IMG/VR virus record: IMGVR_UViG_3300037258_000793
Coordinates: 1-50,610 of that record
Length of the DNA stretch: 50,610 nucleotides
Source: a virus
Strand: one strand, 5' to 3'
Below the pieces are notes generated by a model. It was not told the origin of the DNA, did no database searches, and saw nothing but the letters and a program-made list of their open reading frames with translations. A program made the position numbers and the translations under genes. Positions 16,225 through 23,698 of this stretch are shown in pieces (the first letter of the stretch is position 1; the number at the start of each line of letters is the position of its first letter).

Positions 16225-18929
16225 CCGAACGCCCCCACGCTGGCCAGGTCCCGCATCATCTCCGCGCGCTGCACACCGTCAGGCAGGTGCTGCCCGGAGT
16301 AGTAGAAGTTGGCCGTCAGCCCACCGGCGCCCTGAGCGGTCATGCCGCCGCTGGTCGCGATCGCTGCGCCAGCTCCCGGCTTCGCTCCGATCGCGCGCAT
16401 CCCGGCCGACACCGACGGGTAGATGTAGCCGTCCGTCGCCGGCACAAACACTTCTTCTTTGCCGCCGTCGCCGACGATGTAGGCGCGGCCGGCCTGCGCC
16501 GTACCGCCCGTGGCCCGGTGCGGTGCGCCGAGCAGGTTAGTGGCCCCCCCCGCGTTGACCTGCACGGTCACGGTCTGGCCGTTGCCCCAGGTGACGAAAT
16601 TCTCCAAGGTCTGCTGTGCCGGCGCCGTGTTGGCGTTGACGTTCGTGTTCACGTTCGACGGGATCTGGATCAGCGACTGGATGTAGGAGATGATCGCCTG
16701 CTTCGCCGTGCCGGTCGCGCCGGTCGCGTCGACGTACGCCTGGACCTGCTGCTGGATCACCGAGTTGGCCTGATTCATCGACCCGGTCGACTGGTAGGTC
16801 GACACCGCCACCGTCTGGATGGCGGCCGCGGCCTGCTGCGCCGCCTCCGCGTTGTTGATGCCGGCCTGGGTCGACTGGTCGAGGCTGTAGCTGTTCTGGG
16901 CCCACGAGGTCTGTGCGTTGAGTAGGTCCTGGTTCAGCGATGTCTGTGCCTGCGCGGACGACATGGCCGTCCCGTTCAGCGAGTTGAGCACCGCCTGATA
17001 GCCGGTAGCGCCCGCCGTCGCCTCGGTGTACGCCGCCACGCCCTTCTCGAGCTGCTGGGACAGCGTGGTCTGAGAGCTGCCCAGGTTCAAAGCGGCGATC
17101 GAGCTGTCCGCGGACTGCTGCGCCGAGGCGACCAACGTCTGATAGCCGCTCTTCATGGTCGCCTGGAAAATCGCCGTCGTGTTGTTCAGGGTGTTGGTGG
17201 CCGCGTCCAGCTTCTCCTGGTCGTTGATCTGCTGCGTGATCTGTGCCGCCTGGGCCTTCATCGACGAGGTCAGCTGGTTTTGCGCGGCGACCGCCTTGTC
17301 GTACGGGGCCGCGTTCGCCGCGTCGTTTGCGTCCTGCAGATCGCTGGCGTACTTGCCCGTGGCCTGCGAGCCGGCGGTGGCGGCGTCGGCCTGCTTCTGC
17401 TGCGCGGCAGCGGTCTTGTTCGACGCGTCGGTGACCTTCTGCTGCGCGTCGGTGTTGCCGAACACCGCCTGCGTGTAGGTGGCCATCGACACCCCGGCCG
17501 CCTGCGCCGCCGCGGCCAGGCCGTTCGCGGTGTCCTGCTGGAGCACGTACTGCGCGGTAGTCGCGCCGGCCGTATCCAAGTCCTTCGCGATCGCCTGCTG
17601 CAACCCCTCCTGAGACAGGGTCAGCGCATCCGTGGCGTGCTGCGCCTGGATCATCGACCCGACCAGCCCCGAGAGCAGCCCGACGCCGGCGCCGATCGCC
17701 AGACCCCACGGGCCACCCATCACCGAGGCGGCCGAGTCCAGGCCGGAGGCCATCTTCAAGCTCGCGCCGGACACCGCCTCCATCGCCGCCCCGCCGCCCG
17801 CGGCCTTCTCCGACAGCGACAGCATTCCGTCGGCGGCCTTCCCCAGCCCCGAGGAGATGGAGGGGTCCAGCTTCATCGCGCCGAACAGGCCCGCCACGCT
17901 GCCGACCGTCTCCGGGGAGGCAAGGGCCCGGATCGCAGAGGTCGTCGTGTTGATGATCGGGTCGATGCCGAGCAGGTCCGCGGAGATCGCGGTGGACACG
18001 TCGCCGGCCACGTGGCCGGTGGTGTTCAGCAGGTTCGAGACCGTCCCGAGCGCCGAGGCGAACCCGGCTCCGGTGGTGGCGGAGTCCTCGGTCAGTCCCT
18101 GGAAGAAGCCGGAGATCCCGGAGCCGGCGGTGGGCAGCTCGTTGGCGAAGTCGGAGACGATGTCCTGGCTCCCGGACACCGCGGCGGACAGGCCCGGCAT
18201 CACGTTGCCGGCAAGCCCCTCCACCCCGCTGGTCAGGGAGGTGATGTCGGGTTCGGCGTCGACGAACAGGCTCTTGAGCTGCGGGCGCAGGTTGTTGACC
18301 GCGCCTTCGAGGGAGGTGACCGCGGCCAGCAGCGTGCCGGCCGCCGGCGCGGCGGCGTTCGACAGGGCATCTTCGGCGTCCTTGCCCAGCGCCGTGTACG
18401 AGGCGGCGATGGCCGCGTTGCCCTTCAGGGCGTAGGCCGTCACGCCGTCCACCGCGGCGCTCATCCCGGTCAGGATCGCGGCCGGCCCGATCGCCGCGGC
18501 TCCGATCAGCGCGGCGACGATCGCCTTCGACATGCCGTCACCAGCGGACTTCCCCGTGTCCTCCGTGCTGGTCTTCGTCTTCTCGTCGACGTCCTTCAGG
18601 CCCGGCTCGACCCCGTCCGACAGGCCGTCGCCGATGCCCGCACCGACGTCCTCACCAACCTCCCGGCCCGTGTCGGACAGCTTCTCCTTCGAGTCGGTGA
18701 CCTGGTCCTCGACCGCGGTGACGGTGCGATCGGCGAGGGTTTGGCCGGCCTCGTCGCCAGCCTGCTCGGCGGCGTCCTTGAGTTCCTGCCCCAGGGACTG
18801 CCCGGCCGCCGCACCGGCCTCGCTGCCGGCGGCGCCCATCCTGGTCTTGAGCTCGTCCTCGATCCCGTCGTCCTGAAGGGTGACGGCCACATACGCATCA
18901 GCGATCTTGAACGCCACGCGGTACACCAC
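16221..18929 (-). CDS. tail tape-measure protein
   Basis: A 902-residue protein, the longest gene of the tail module. It sets tail length and is ejected with DNA. The N-terminus has a strand pair (VYRVAFKIADAYVAVTLQDDG), then helical and Ala/Asp-rich repeats. A hydrophobic membrane-like stretch lies near residues 135-165 (AIVAALIGAAAIGPAAILTGMSAAVDGV) and another near 400 (GPWGLAIGAGVGLLSGLVGSMI). Long coiled regions follow (AQQKQADAAT, LNNTTAIFQATMKSG). The start is one of two adjacent GTG codons (18929 or 18926), overlapping the end of the frameshifted chaperone frame. Confidence 0.93.
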   Translation of the reverse strand: MVYRVAFKIADAYVAVTLQDDGIEDELKTRMGAAGSEAGAAAGQSLGQELKDAAEQAGDEAGQTLADRTVTAVEDQVTDSKEKLSDTGREVGEDVGAGIGDGLSDGVEPGLKDVDEKTKTSTEDTGKSAGDGMSKAIVAALIGAAAIGPAAILTGMSAAVDGVTAYALKGNAAIAASYTALGKDAEDALSNAAAPAAGTLLAAVTSLEGAVNNLRPQLKSLFVDAEPDITSLTSGVEGLAGNVMPGLSAAVSGSQDIVSDFANELPTAGSGISGFFQGLTEDSATTGAGFASALGTVSNLLNTTGHVAGDVSTAISADLLGIDPIINTTTSAIRALASPETVGSVAGLFGAMKLDPSISSGLGKAADGMLSLSEKAAGGGAAMEAVSGASLKMASGLDSAASVMGGPWGLAIGAGVGLLSGLVGSMIQAQHATDALTLSQEGLQQAIAKDLDTAGATTAQYVLQQDTANGLAAAAQAAGVSMATYTQAVFGNTDAQQKVTDASNKTAAAQQKQADAATAGSQATGKYASDLQDANDAANAAPYDKAVAAQNQLTSSMKAQAAQITQQINDQEKLDAATNTLNNTTAIFQATMKSGYQTLVASAQQSADSSIAALNLGSSQTTLSQQLEKGVAAYTEATAGATGYQAVLNSLNGTAMSSAQAQTSLNQDLLNAQTSWAQNSYSLDQSTQAGINNAEAAQQAAAAIQTVAVSTYQSTGSMNQANSVIQQQVQAYVDATGATGTAKQAIISYIQSLIQIPSNVNTNVNANTAPAQQTLENFVTWGNGQTVTVQVNAGGATNLLGAPHRATGGTAQAGRAYIVGDGGKEEVFVPATDGYIYPSVSAGMRAIGAKPGAGAAIATSGGMTAQGAGGLTANFYYSGQHLPDGVQRAEMMRDLASVGAFG

Positions 18930-19230
18930 CCTTCGGTCTCTGGTTGAAGGTCTCGGCCGCCCGGGCCATCGCCTCGGGATGCCGCGCGACCCAGTCGGAC
19001 AGGCTCATCGCCGGCGCGGACTCGATCGCTACCCGGCGCTGCGCGTGGTGGGCGCGGACCGCGGCCAGCGCCCCGCCGTACACGCCGATGCGGCGGGCCA
19101 GCGAGAAGAAGCGCGGGCCGCTCAGCTCGTCGAGGTCGTCGACCCGGTGGTACACCGAGAAGTCCGAGCGGAGCTCCTCGATGACGCCGAGCGTCCAAGC
19201 GATCTGCCCGACCCGCGCGGTCAGTTTCCC
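18898..19230 (-). CDS. tail assembly chaperone, frameshifted C-terminal part (gpT-like)
   Basis: This open frame continues from the slippery heptamer at 19224-19230 for about 110 residues (KLTARVGQIAWTLGVIEEL, then YHRVDDLDELSGPRFFSLARRIGVYGG, VARHPEAMARAAETFNQRP). It lacks a sensible start of its own. Its position, minus-one frame relation to the chaperone gene and overlap with the tape-measure start match the lambda G-T arrangement. The long product joins both frames and is thought to recruit the tape measure and tail tube. Confidence 0.85.
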   Translation of the reverse strand, partial: GKLTARVGQIAWTLGVIEELRSDFSVYHRVDDLDELSGPRFFSLARRIGVYGGALAAVRAHHAQRRVAIESAPAMSLSDWVARHPEAMARAAETFNQRPKGGVPRGVQDR

Positions 19231-19610
19231 GGCATCGCCTCCAGCTGGCCGAGCGCGTGATCGGAGAGGAACCGCTTGAGGTCGGTCAGCTGCTCGACGG
19301 TCACCGAGGCGTCCTCGAGCAGTGCTTTGAGGGCCGCGTTGCCGCACAGTTCGCGGACCAGGACCAGGAGCTTGCCGCCCTCCGTGGGCACCGTGTTGAG
19401 GGCGCCGGTCAGCGCGAGCGCGTCGGTCGCCTCGACGCGCTCCGGCATCGTGAAGATCTCGCCGTCGATCTCGAATGCCGGCACCTGGGCCGGTTCGGCC
19501 GGCCGCTTGGTGAACCGCAGGTACTGCGGGACTGGCGATGTGCCGTTCGCCGCGGTGGTGCGCCTGGCCTGCGTGCGTGCGCGGCCGGTCGTGGTGGCGC
19601 GGGCAGTCAT
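19221..19610 (-). CDS. tail assembly chaperone, short form (gpG-like)
   Basis: A 129-residue protein from ATG 19610. The N-terminal 30 residues are basic and flexible. The rest is a compact helical domain (PAFEIDGEIFTMPERVEATDALALTGAL, LLVLVRELCGNAALKALLEDASVTVEQLTDLKRFL). It ends in the slippery sequence GGGAAAC followed directly by TGA. It overlaps the tail-tube gene as ATGA. It chaperones the tape measure before tail tube polymerisation. Confidence 0.88.
   Translation of the reverse strand: MTARATTTGRARTQARRTTAANGTSPVPQYLRFTKRPAEPAQVPAFEIDGEIFTMPERVEATDALALTGALNTVPTEGGKLLVLVRELCGNAALKALLEDASVTVEQLTDLKRFLSDHALGQLEAMPGN
19224..19230 (-). promoter_or_regulatory. programmed minus-one ribosomal frameshift site
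   Basis: On the minus strand the chaperone gene reads CCG GGA AAC TGA, so the heptamer G GGA AAC is a canonical X-XXY-YYZ slippery site placed directly at the stop codon. Slipping back one base gives GGG AAA CTG and enters the 110-codon downstream frame. A short inverted repeat, GACC-GCGCG-GGTC, follows within 4 bases and may stimulate slippage. Confidence 0.88.
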
Positions 19611-20191
19611 GCGGTCTGGTCCATCTTCACCCAGGGCCGGATCGTCGAGCTGACGAAGTAGCAGCCCGCGGCGATGTCGATCAAGTCGTCCTTCGTCGGG
19701 TCGTACTTCTCGGTGACTTTGACCTTGTTCAGGACCTTGCGGAAGATGGCCCGGCGCCGGGCCGCGCCGCCGCCGGAGAGCTGCGGTGCCCAGCCGTCGA
19801 CCAAGAACGCGGAATACTGTGGGATCGACCCGGCGGTCTGCTGGCCCGGCTCGTAGATCGTGATCCCGTCGCCGACGGTCACCACGCCGAAGTTGTTCAG
19901 CGCCAGGGCGAAGTTGGCGACGGTCGCCTCGAGGCAGGCGAAGGTGATCGTCGTCTTACGGCCGACGACGCGGCCGCCGATCGGGTCGATGACCTGGTCG
20001 GCCACCGTGTCGGAGACGTCCTCGTCGTCCTCCCAGGACACGCCGCCCTGGGTCGCGCCGATGAACGTCCAGCCGGCGCCCGGGTCCTGAATCAGGGCGG
20101 CGTTGGTCTGGGCGGGTTCCGTGGTGCCGGTCGTCGCGGCCCAGACGTAGGCCTCGCCCTTGATGTAGTTCAGCGGGTTGATGTCGGGCAT
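19607..20191 (-). CDS. major tail tube protein
   Basis: A 194-residue protein directly before the chaperone pair, the standard place of the tail tube subunit. It shows the expected strands: INPLNYIKGEAYVWAAT, GWTFIGATQGGVSWEDDEDVSDTVADQV, GRKTTITFACLEATVANFALALNN, SAFLVDGWAPQL and a final WVKMDQ. The phrase GATQGGVSWE near residue 45 is typical of actinophage tail tubes. ATG 20191 starts one base after the preceding stop. Confidence 0.87.
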   Translation of the reverse strand: MPDINPLNYIKGEAYVWAATTGTTEPAQTNAALIQDPGAGWTFIGATQGGVSWEDDEDVSDTVADQVIDPIGGRVVGRKTTITFACLEATVANFALALNNFGVVTVGDGITIYEPGQQTAGSIPQYSAFLVDGWAPQLSGGGAARRRAIFRKVLNKVKVTEKYDPTKDDLIDIAAGCYFVSSTIRPWVKMDQTA

Positions 20192-20192
20192 G

Positions 20193-20540
20193 TCAGACCG
20201 TCCCGGGGATTTCGAGGCAGGCGACCGTCACGCCGACGATCGACGAGAGATCGACATAGGCGTTGCCGTCCGCCTGTGTGAAGTTGCGGCTCAGCGGCTT
20301 GCTGAACTGCGGTGTCGTGTTGCTCGTCGGGAGCGCCTGGGTCGGCGCTGTGACCTCCAGGCCCTCGATCTCCGTGGCCACGTTGAACGTGGCGGTCGAG
20401 GCGGTCGACCCGCAGATCCAGGCCAGGAACCGGTTCGGCGCGTTCTGATACTCGACGCCGGTCACGGCGGACAGCGCCGTGTAGGTCGGGTTGACCAGGA
20501 ACTCGTCGATGGACTGTGGGGTGAGCTGCTGGCGGGACAT
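20193..20540 (-). CDS. small structural protein of the head-tail module
   Basis: A 115-residue protein, beta-rich with short helices (QSIDEFLVNPTYTALSAVTGVEYQNAP, then FNVATEIEGLEVTAP and AYVDLSSIVGVTVACLEIPG). It is wedged between the tail tube gene and a small linker-rich gene, so it is probably a virion component. I cannot assign a family. Start and stop overlap neighbours within one or two bases. Confidence 0.65.
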   Translation of the reverse strand: MSRQQLTPQSIDEFLVNPTYTALSAVTGVEYQNAPNRFLAWICGSTASTATFNVATEIEGLEVTAPTQALPTSNTTPQFSKPLSRNFTQADGNAYVDLSSIVGVTVACLEIPGTV

Positions 20541-20806
20541 CAGGCCTCCGTCGCGGGGCTCGTCGTCACCGGCGCGGCCGCGGCCGGCTTGGACGTGGGC
20601 TTCGGCGTGCTGGCCGGCGCCGGGGCCTCGGTGACCTTCGGCGCCGGCGCGGCGTCCTCGGGCTCGGCCGGGTCGGCGGCGAGCAGCGCGGCCAGCTCCT
20701 CGTCGCTGCCCTCGTAGAGCAGCCCGTTGTGCAGGTGCACCAAGGCCTGCTGCTCGGTCAGCTCGTGCACATCGCGCGGCTGATGCCTGAATCGAACCTT
20801 GACCAT
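20540..20806 (-). CDS. small protein with Ala/Pro/Thr tail
   Basis: An 88-residue protein from ATG 20806. The first 45 residues form a compact part (VKVRFRHQPRDVHELTEQQALVHLHNGLLYEGSDEELAALL), resembling the small actinophage proteins located near neck genes that read VRF-then-helix. The rest is a disordered Pro/Ala/Thr tail. Function unknown; location in the neck-tail module suggests an assembly role. Confidence 0.66.
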   Translation of the reverse strand: MVKVRFRHQPRDVHELTEQQALVHLHNGLLYEGSDEELAALLAADPAEPEDAAPAPKVTEAPAPASTPKPTSKPAAAAPVTTSPATEA

Positions 20807-20807
20807 C

Positions 20808-21203
20808 TCAGTACCTTTCCGTCCACAAAGCAGGGCGTAGATATGGCTGTTCAGGGCTGTTGCCGCGCCGGATGTGGGCGCGCACGACGTACGCAATGCC
20901 GTCGCGGTGCGCGACGAACTCCCGCACCGACTCCTCGCCGTGGAACCCCAGCTCCACCGCGGCCGCGTACTCGACCGGACCGTCCTCGTCCGCGAACGAG
21001 CCGACCTGCAACTCCCACCCGCTGGCGTAGGCGGCGACCTTGAAGTCGAGGGACGCCCACAAGCGGCCGGTGTCGATCGGCACGAGGCGTTTCGCGTCGC
21101 CGAGGATGTCCGGGCCGAGATGGTCGTTCAGGAAGTCGTACTCGGCCGCGTCGAGCTCCTGCCGCCAGCCGGGCGCCATCACCACCGTGACCGTCCCGCT
21201 CAC
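20808..21203 (-). CDS. HK97 gp10-like neck/tail completion protein
   Basis: A 131-residue protein with the gp10-like pattern: an N-terminal helix with ILGDAKRLVPIDTGRLWASLDFKV, then WELQVGSFADEDGPVEYAAAVELGFHG and a C-terminal QPYLRPAL. The DTGRL and YAxxVExG motifs with a final PYLRPA are the marks of this neck family. The gene overlaps the terminator-like gene upstream by ATGA-type coupling. Confidence 0.82.
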   Translation of the reverse strand: MSGTVTVVMAPGWRQELDAAEYDFLNDHLGPDILGDAKRLVPIDTGRLWASLDFKVAAYASGWELQVGSFADEDGPVEYAAAVELGFHGEESVREFVAHRDGIAYVVRAHIRRGNSPEQPYLRPALWTERY

Positions 21204-21667
21204 AGGCCCTCACCGACCCACGTGAACTGCAGGTCGAACCGGTACTGCGCGTACGACGAGTCGTCGCCGTACACAGGGATCGGATCCGAGAGCGGATACG
21301 CGGTCTGCACCAGGCACGGCGGGTACGGGTCCGGCAGCCGCAGCAGCGGCGGGGCCTGACGCACGCGGAAGCAGCCGACCCGGATCCGCTCCGCGAGCTG
21401 GTTCGCCGCGGCCCACGGGGACTGCTTGGACGCCGGAGCGCAGGCCCAGCACTTCGCGGTGATGATCGGCGTGTGCCGCAGCACGTACGGACTGCCGGAG
21501 CCGGGCAGCGGGACGATCTGTACGAAGCCGGTCTTGGCCCACGACTCGGGCTGGCCATCAGTCTTGCCGGGCAGGCGCGTGCCGACGCCGCCGTTCTGGT
21601 CGAGCAGCTGCTGGATGAAAGCCACCGCGACCTGTGAGTCGGTTGGCCGCGCCGCGGTCAGGCTCAC
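21200..21667 (-). CDS. tail terminator-like neck protein
   Basis: A 155-residue protein with an alpha/beta layout of tail terminators: helix SQVAVAFIQQLLDQ, strands GFVQIVPLPG and PIITAKCWAC, helix PWAAANQLAERIRVG, then final strands CLVQTAYPL and YRFDLQFTWVG. Its place between the gp10-like gene and the head connectors (with the DUF1003 insert between) is the standard one. Assignment rests on this order and fold pattern. Confidence 0.72.
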   Translation of the reverse strand: MSLTAARPTDSQVAVAFIQQLLDQNGGVGTRLPGKTDGQPESWAKTGFVQIVPLPGSGSPYVLRHTPIITAKCWACAPASKQSPWAAANQLAERIRVGCFRVRQAPPLLRLPDPYPPCLVQTAYPLSDPIPVYGDDSSYAQYRFDLQFTWVGEGL

Positions 21668-22092
21668 CGGCCATCACCGCCACCGGCCACGGTCTCCAGC
21701 CGCTCGAGGATCTGCAGCTGCCGCTGGTTCAGGTCGAGCAGCAGCGCGGTGTTCTCGTGCGTGTGGCTGGCCAGCTCGGCCGAGATCTGGTCCGACCGTT
21801 TGGCCGCGATCAGCAGCACCGCGCCCTGCAACGCCGCTACGCAGGACAGGATCAGGTTGAGCAGGATGAACGGGTACGGGTCGAACGCGCCGTCATGCCG
21901 AGCCACCAGCAGTCCGTTGAGCACCATCCAGGCCGCGAGGAACGTCACCGCGGCGAAGACGAACGCCCAGGAGCCCATACCGAGCCGCATCCGGTCCGCG
22001 GCCCGCTCGCCGAGCGTCAGTTCATCGTGCGAGCGCACGCCGGGGTGCGGTTCCCACCAGCGGGCGGTCAGGCGTCGCCAGGCGCGGTCCAT
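21664..22092 (-). CDS. DUF1003 membrane protein inserted in the neck gene cluster
   Basis: A 142-residue member of DUF1003, a bacterial membrane family of unknown function. It shows the complete signature: ADRMRLGMGSWAFVFAAVTFLAAWMVLN (first span), FDPYPFILLNLILSCVAALQGAVLLIAAKRSDQ (second span), then a coiled C-terminal helix QRQLQILERLE. It overlaps the tail terminator-like gene by ATGA, so it is co-expressed with virion genes. It is not a known structural component and is best read as an accessory gene; an envelope or superinfection role is inference. Confidence 0.88.
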   Translation of the reverse strand: MDRAWRRLTARWWEPHPGVRSHDELTLGERAADRMRLGMGSWAFVFAAVTFLAAWMVLNGLLVARHDGAFDPYPFILLNLILSCVAALQGAVLLIAAKRSDQISAELASHTHENTALLLDLNQRQLQILERLETVAGGGDGR

Positions 22093-22177
22093 CGGTCGTC
22101 CCTCCCTTCGCTCTGCGGTCCGGGGTGGTGCTGGGTGCGGCGGCCGGTCTGCCCGGCCGTGGTGCCGCGGGGTGGTG

Positions 22178-22486
22178 CTACTTGCTCATCGGCTTGCGGC
22201 TCGAAGAGCCCTTCGAGCCGCTGCTGTTCTTGCTGTCGGAGCCGCCGGCGCCGATCGACGGGTACTTGGCCTTCACGCGGGCCCGAACCTGCGCCTGCTG
22301 CGCCGGGGTGCCGTCCTGCGCGACCCGGGACAACGCGTCGCGGGCGTGCGCCGCGTCGTCGATGCGGTACTGCTTCGTGGCCGGCAGACCGAAGTCGGAC
22401 GCGGGCATCTGCGCCCTGCCGCCCTTGGTGTTGCGCTTGGCGTTGGTCTTGGCCGACAGCGGCGAACGGTTCGAGTTGCTGGCCAC
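22178..22486 (-). CDS. small phage protein, DUF6582-like
   Basis: A 102-residue protein from GTG 22486. The core (FGLPATKQYRIDDAAHARDALSRVAQDGTPAQQAQVRARVKAKYPSIG) is a small helical module often seen in actinophage genomes near head or neck genes. Both ends are Ser/Lys/Gly-rich and look disordered. The family name is from memory of that motif and is tentative. Function unknown. Confidence 0.68.
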   Translation of the reverse strand: MASNSNRSPLSAKTNAKRNTKGGRAQMPASDFGLPATKQYRIDDAAHARDALSRVAQDGTPAQQAQVRARVKAKYPSIGAGGSDSKNSSGSKGSSSRKPMSK

Positions 22487-22498
22487 GGGGCTCCTTCC

Positions 22499-22828
22499 TC
22501 AGCCGGTCAGGGACAGGTCGGCGGACTCGTCCTGCGGCCAGAACGGGTTAGCCTGCTGATACACGTTGTCGACGATGTAGATCCGGCCGGTGCGCCGGTC
22601 GCGGAACCGGTCGTCCTTCTCCAGTCCGGTGCCGTGCGGCAGCCGCAGCTTGAAGATCCGCACGATGCGGTCGTCCTGCTCGCGCGGGCCGTGCACGCGC
22701 TGCGACCGCTCGATGATCGACGCCGGCACGCCGGTTTTCCACAGCGTCGGCAGGTCGACGACGTCGCCGAGGTCGGACTCGGTCTGGCCGCGCAGGATGT
22801 CGCCGGTCGTGGTCGGGGTGGCGATCAC
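22499..22828 (-). CDS. head-closure (stopper)-like neck protein
   Basis: A 109-residue protein started by GTG 22828, overlapping the upstream stop (ATGTGA). It shows the strand order of small head-completion proteins: TESDLGDVVDLPTLWKTGVPASIIE, then DDRIVRIFKLRLPHGTGLEKDDRFRDRRTGRIYIVDNVYQQ. The phrase DRFRDRRTGRIYIV parallels the conserved 'D-R-x-G-x-Y-x-V' turn of stoppers. Position directly after the connector gene supports this. Confidence 0.75.
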   Translation of the reverse strand: MIATPTTTGDILRGQTESDLGDVVDLPTLWKTGVPASIIERSQRVHGPREQDDRIVRIFKLRLPHGTGLEKDDRFRDRRTGRIYIVDNVYQQANPFWPQDESADLSLTG

Positions 22829-23628
22829 ATCGGCGTCCAGGGCTGCGATCCGCCGGAGCCGACACCGGCGCCGACCATGCGGTTCTTTTGGAACGCGCTG
22901 TTCATGCGGATCGAGGTGTTCGAGGCGCGGAACATCGCGTCGAGGATCCTGCGGGCCATCGGCGCGATGACCGGCAGCGCCTGCGTGCCCTGCCGGAAGC
23001 TGATCGACAGGCCGTCCTGGCTGATGGACTGCGGGTCCATCATGGTCAGGATCTCCGGGTGCGCATGCACGTACAGCGCCTGGAACGCGGTGGCCCGGCT
23101 GAGCCAGTAGATATCGCGCTTCTGCACGTCGGTGGCGCGCCAGATCCGGTGGATGTGCGCCTCGAGCAGGACCTGCGCGATGTTCAGGTGGGACTGCGTG
23201 ACCTGCGCGTTCCCGGTGTACGTGACCACGTCGGTCAGCGAGCACCAGGTGCCCGGCAGCTGCGCCGGCTCGCCCGGGGCGACCTGCGCGGTACGCAGCG
23301 TGCCCACCCACACCGGATCGGCCGACGCGGTCACGACGATCCAGTACAGCGACGAGGCGCCCGCGCTGGACTCGACGACGCGGTACGCCGACGCGCTCTC
23401 GCCGTCGAACAGGGTGATCGCGCTGTTGGGAGTCAGGCCGATCGACCACTCACCGGACTGCGCGTCCGGGGTGGCGAGCGCGGTGTCGATGGTCTCGAGC
23501 ATGTCGGCGGCGTCGAAGCCGGTGACAGGCTGGTCGTTGAGGTCGACGAGGGTGATCGCCACCGTGGCGCTGTCGAGTGCGTCGACGGCCGGGTTGACCA
23601 GGGTGCCGGTCACGGTCGTGGCGGGCAT
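22825..23628 (-). CDS. head-tail connector with added N-terminal beta domain
   Basis: A 267-residue protein that joins two parts. Residues 1-125 form an immunoglobulin-like or baseplate-type beta domain (TTVTGTLVNPAVDALDSATVAITLVDLNDQPVTG, SGEWSIGLTPNSAITLFDGESASAYRVVE). Residues 130-255 are helical and resemble gp6-type adaptor proteins (CSLTDVVTYTGNAQVTQSHLNIAQVLLEAHIHR, DIYWLSRATAFQALYVHAHPEIL). It follows the capsid gene, where the adaptor belongs. The fusion is longer than the usual 100-150-residue adaptor. Confidence 0.72.
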   Translation of the reverse strand: MPATTVTGTLVNPAVDALDSATVAITLVDLNDQPVTGFDAADMLETIDTALATPDAQSGEWSIGLTPNSAITLFDGESASAYRVVESSAGASSLYWIVVTASADPVWVGTLRTAQVAPGEPAQLPGTWCSLTDVVTYTGNAQVTQSHLNIAQVLLEAHIHRIWRATDVQKRDIYWLSRATAFQALYVHAHPEILTMMDPQSISQDGLSISFRQGTQALPVIAPMARRILDAMFRASNTSIRMNSAFQKNRMVGAGVGSGGSQPWTPM

Positions 23629-23698
23629 GGGCGTTCATCTCCCGTCGAGCTCGGTGGGCGGCGGCAGCCCTCGATGCCGCCGTCCACGGTCGGGTGCG

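Noticed and set aside
17280-18947. Long open frame antisense to the tape-measure gene
   Set aside because: Arg/Gly/Val-rich shadow of high-GC codon bias; the opposite frame has the tape-measure pattern and proper start.
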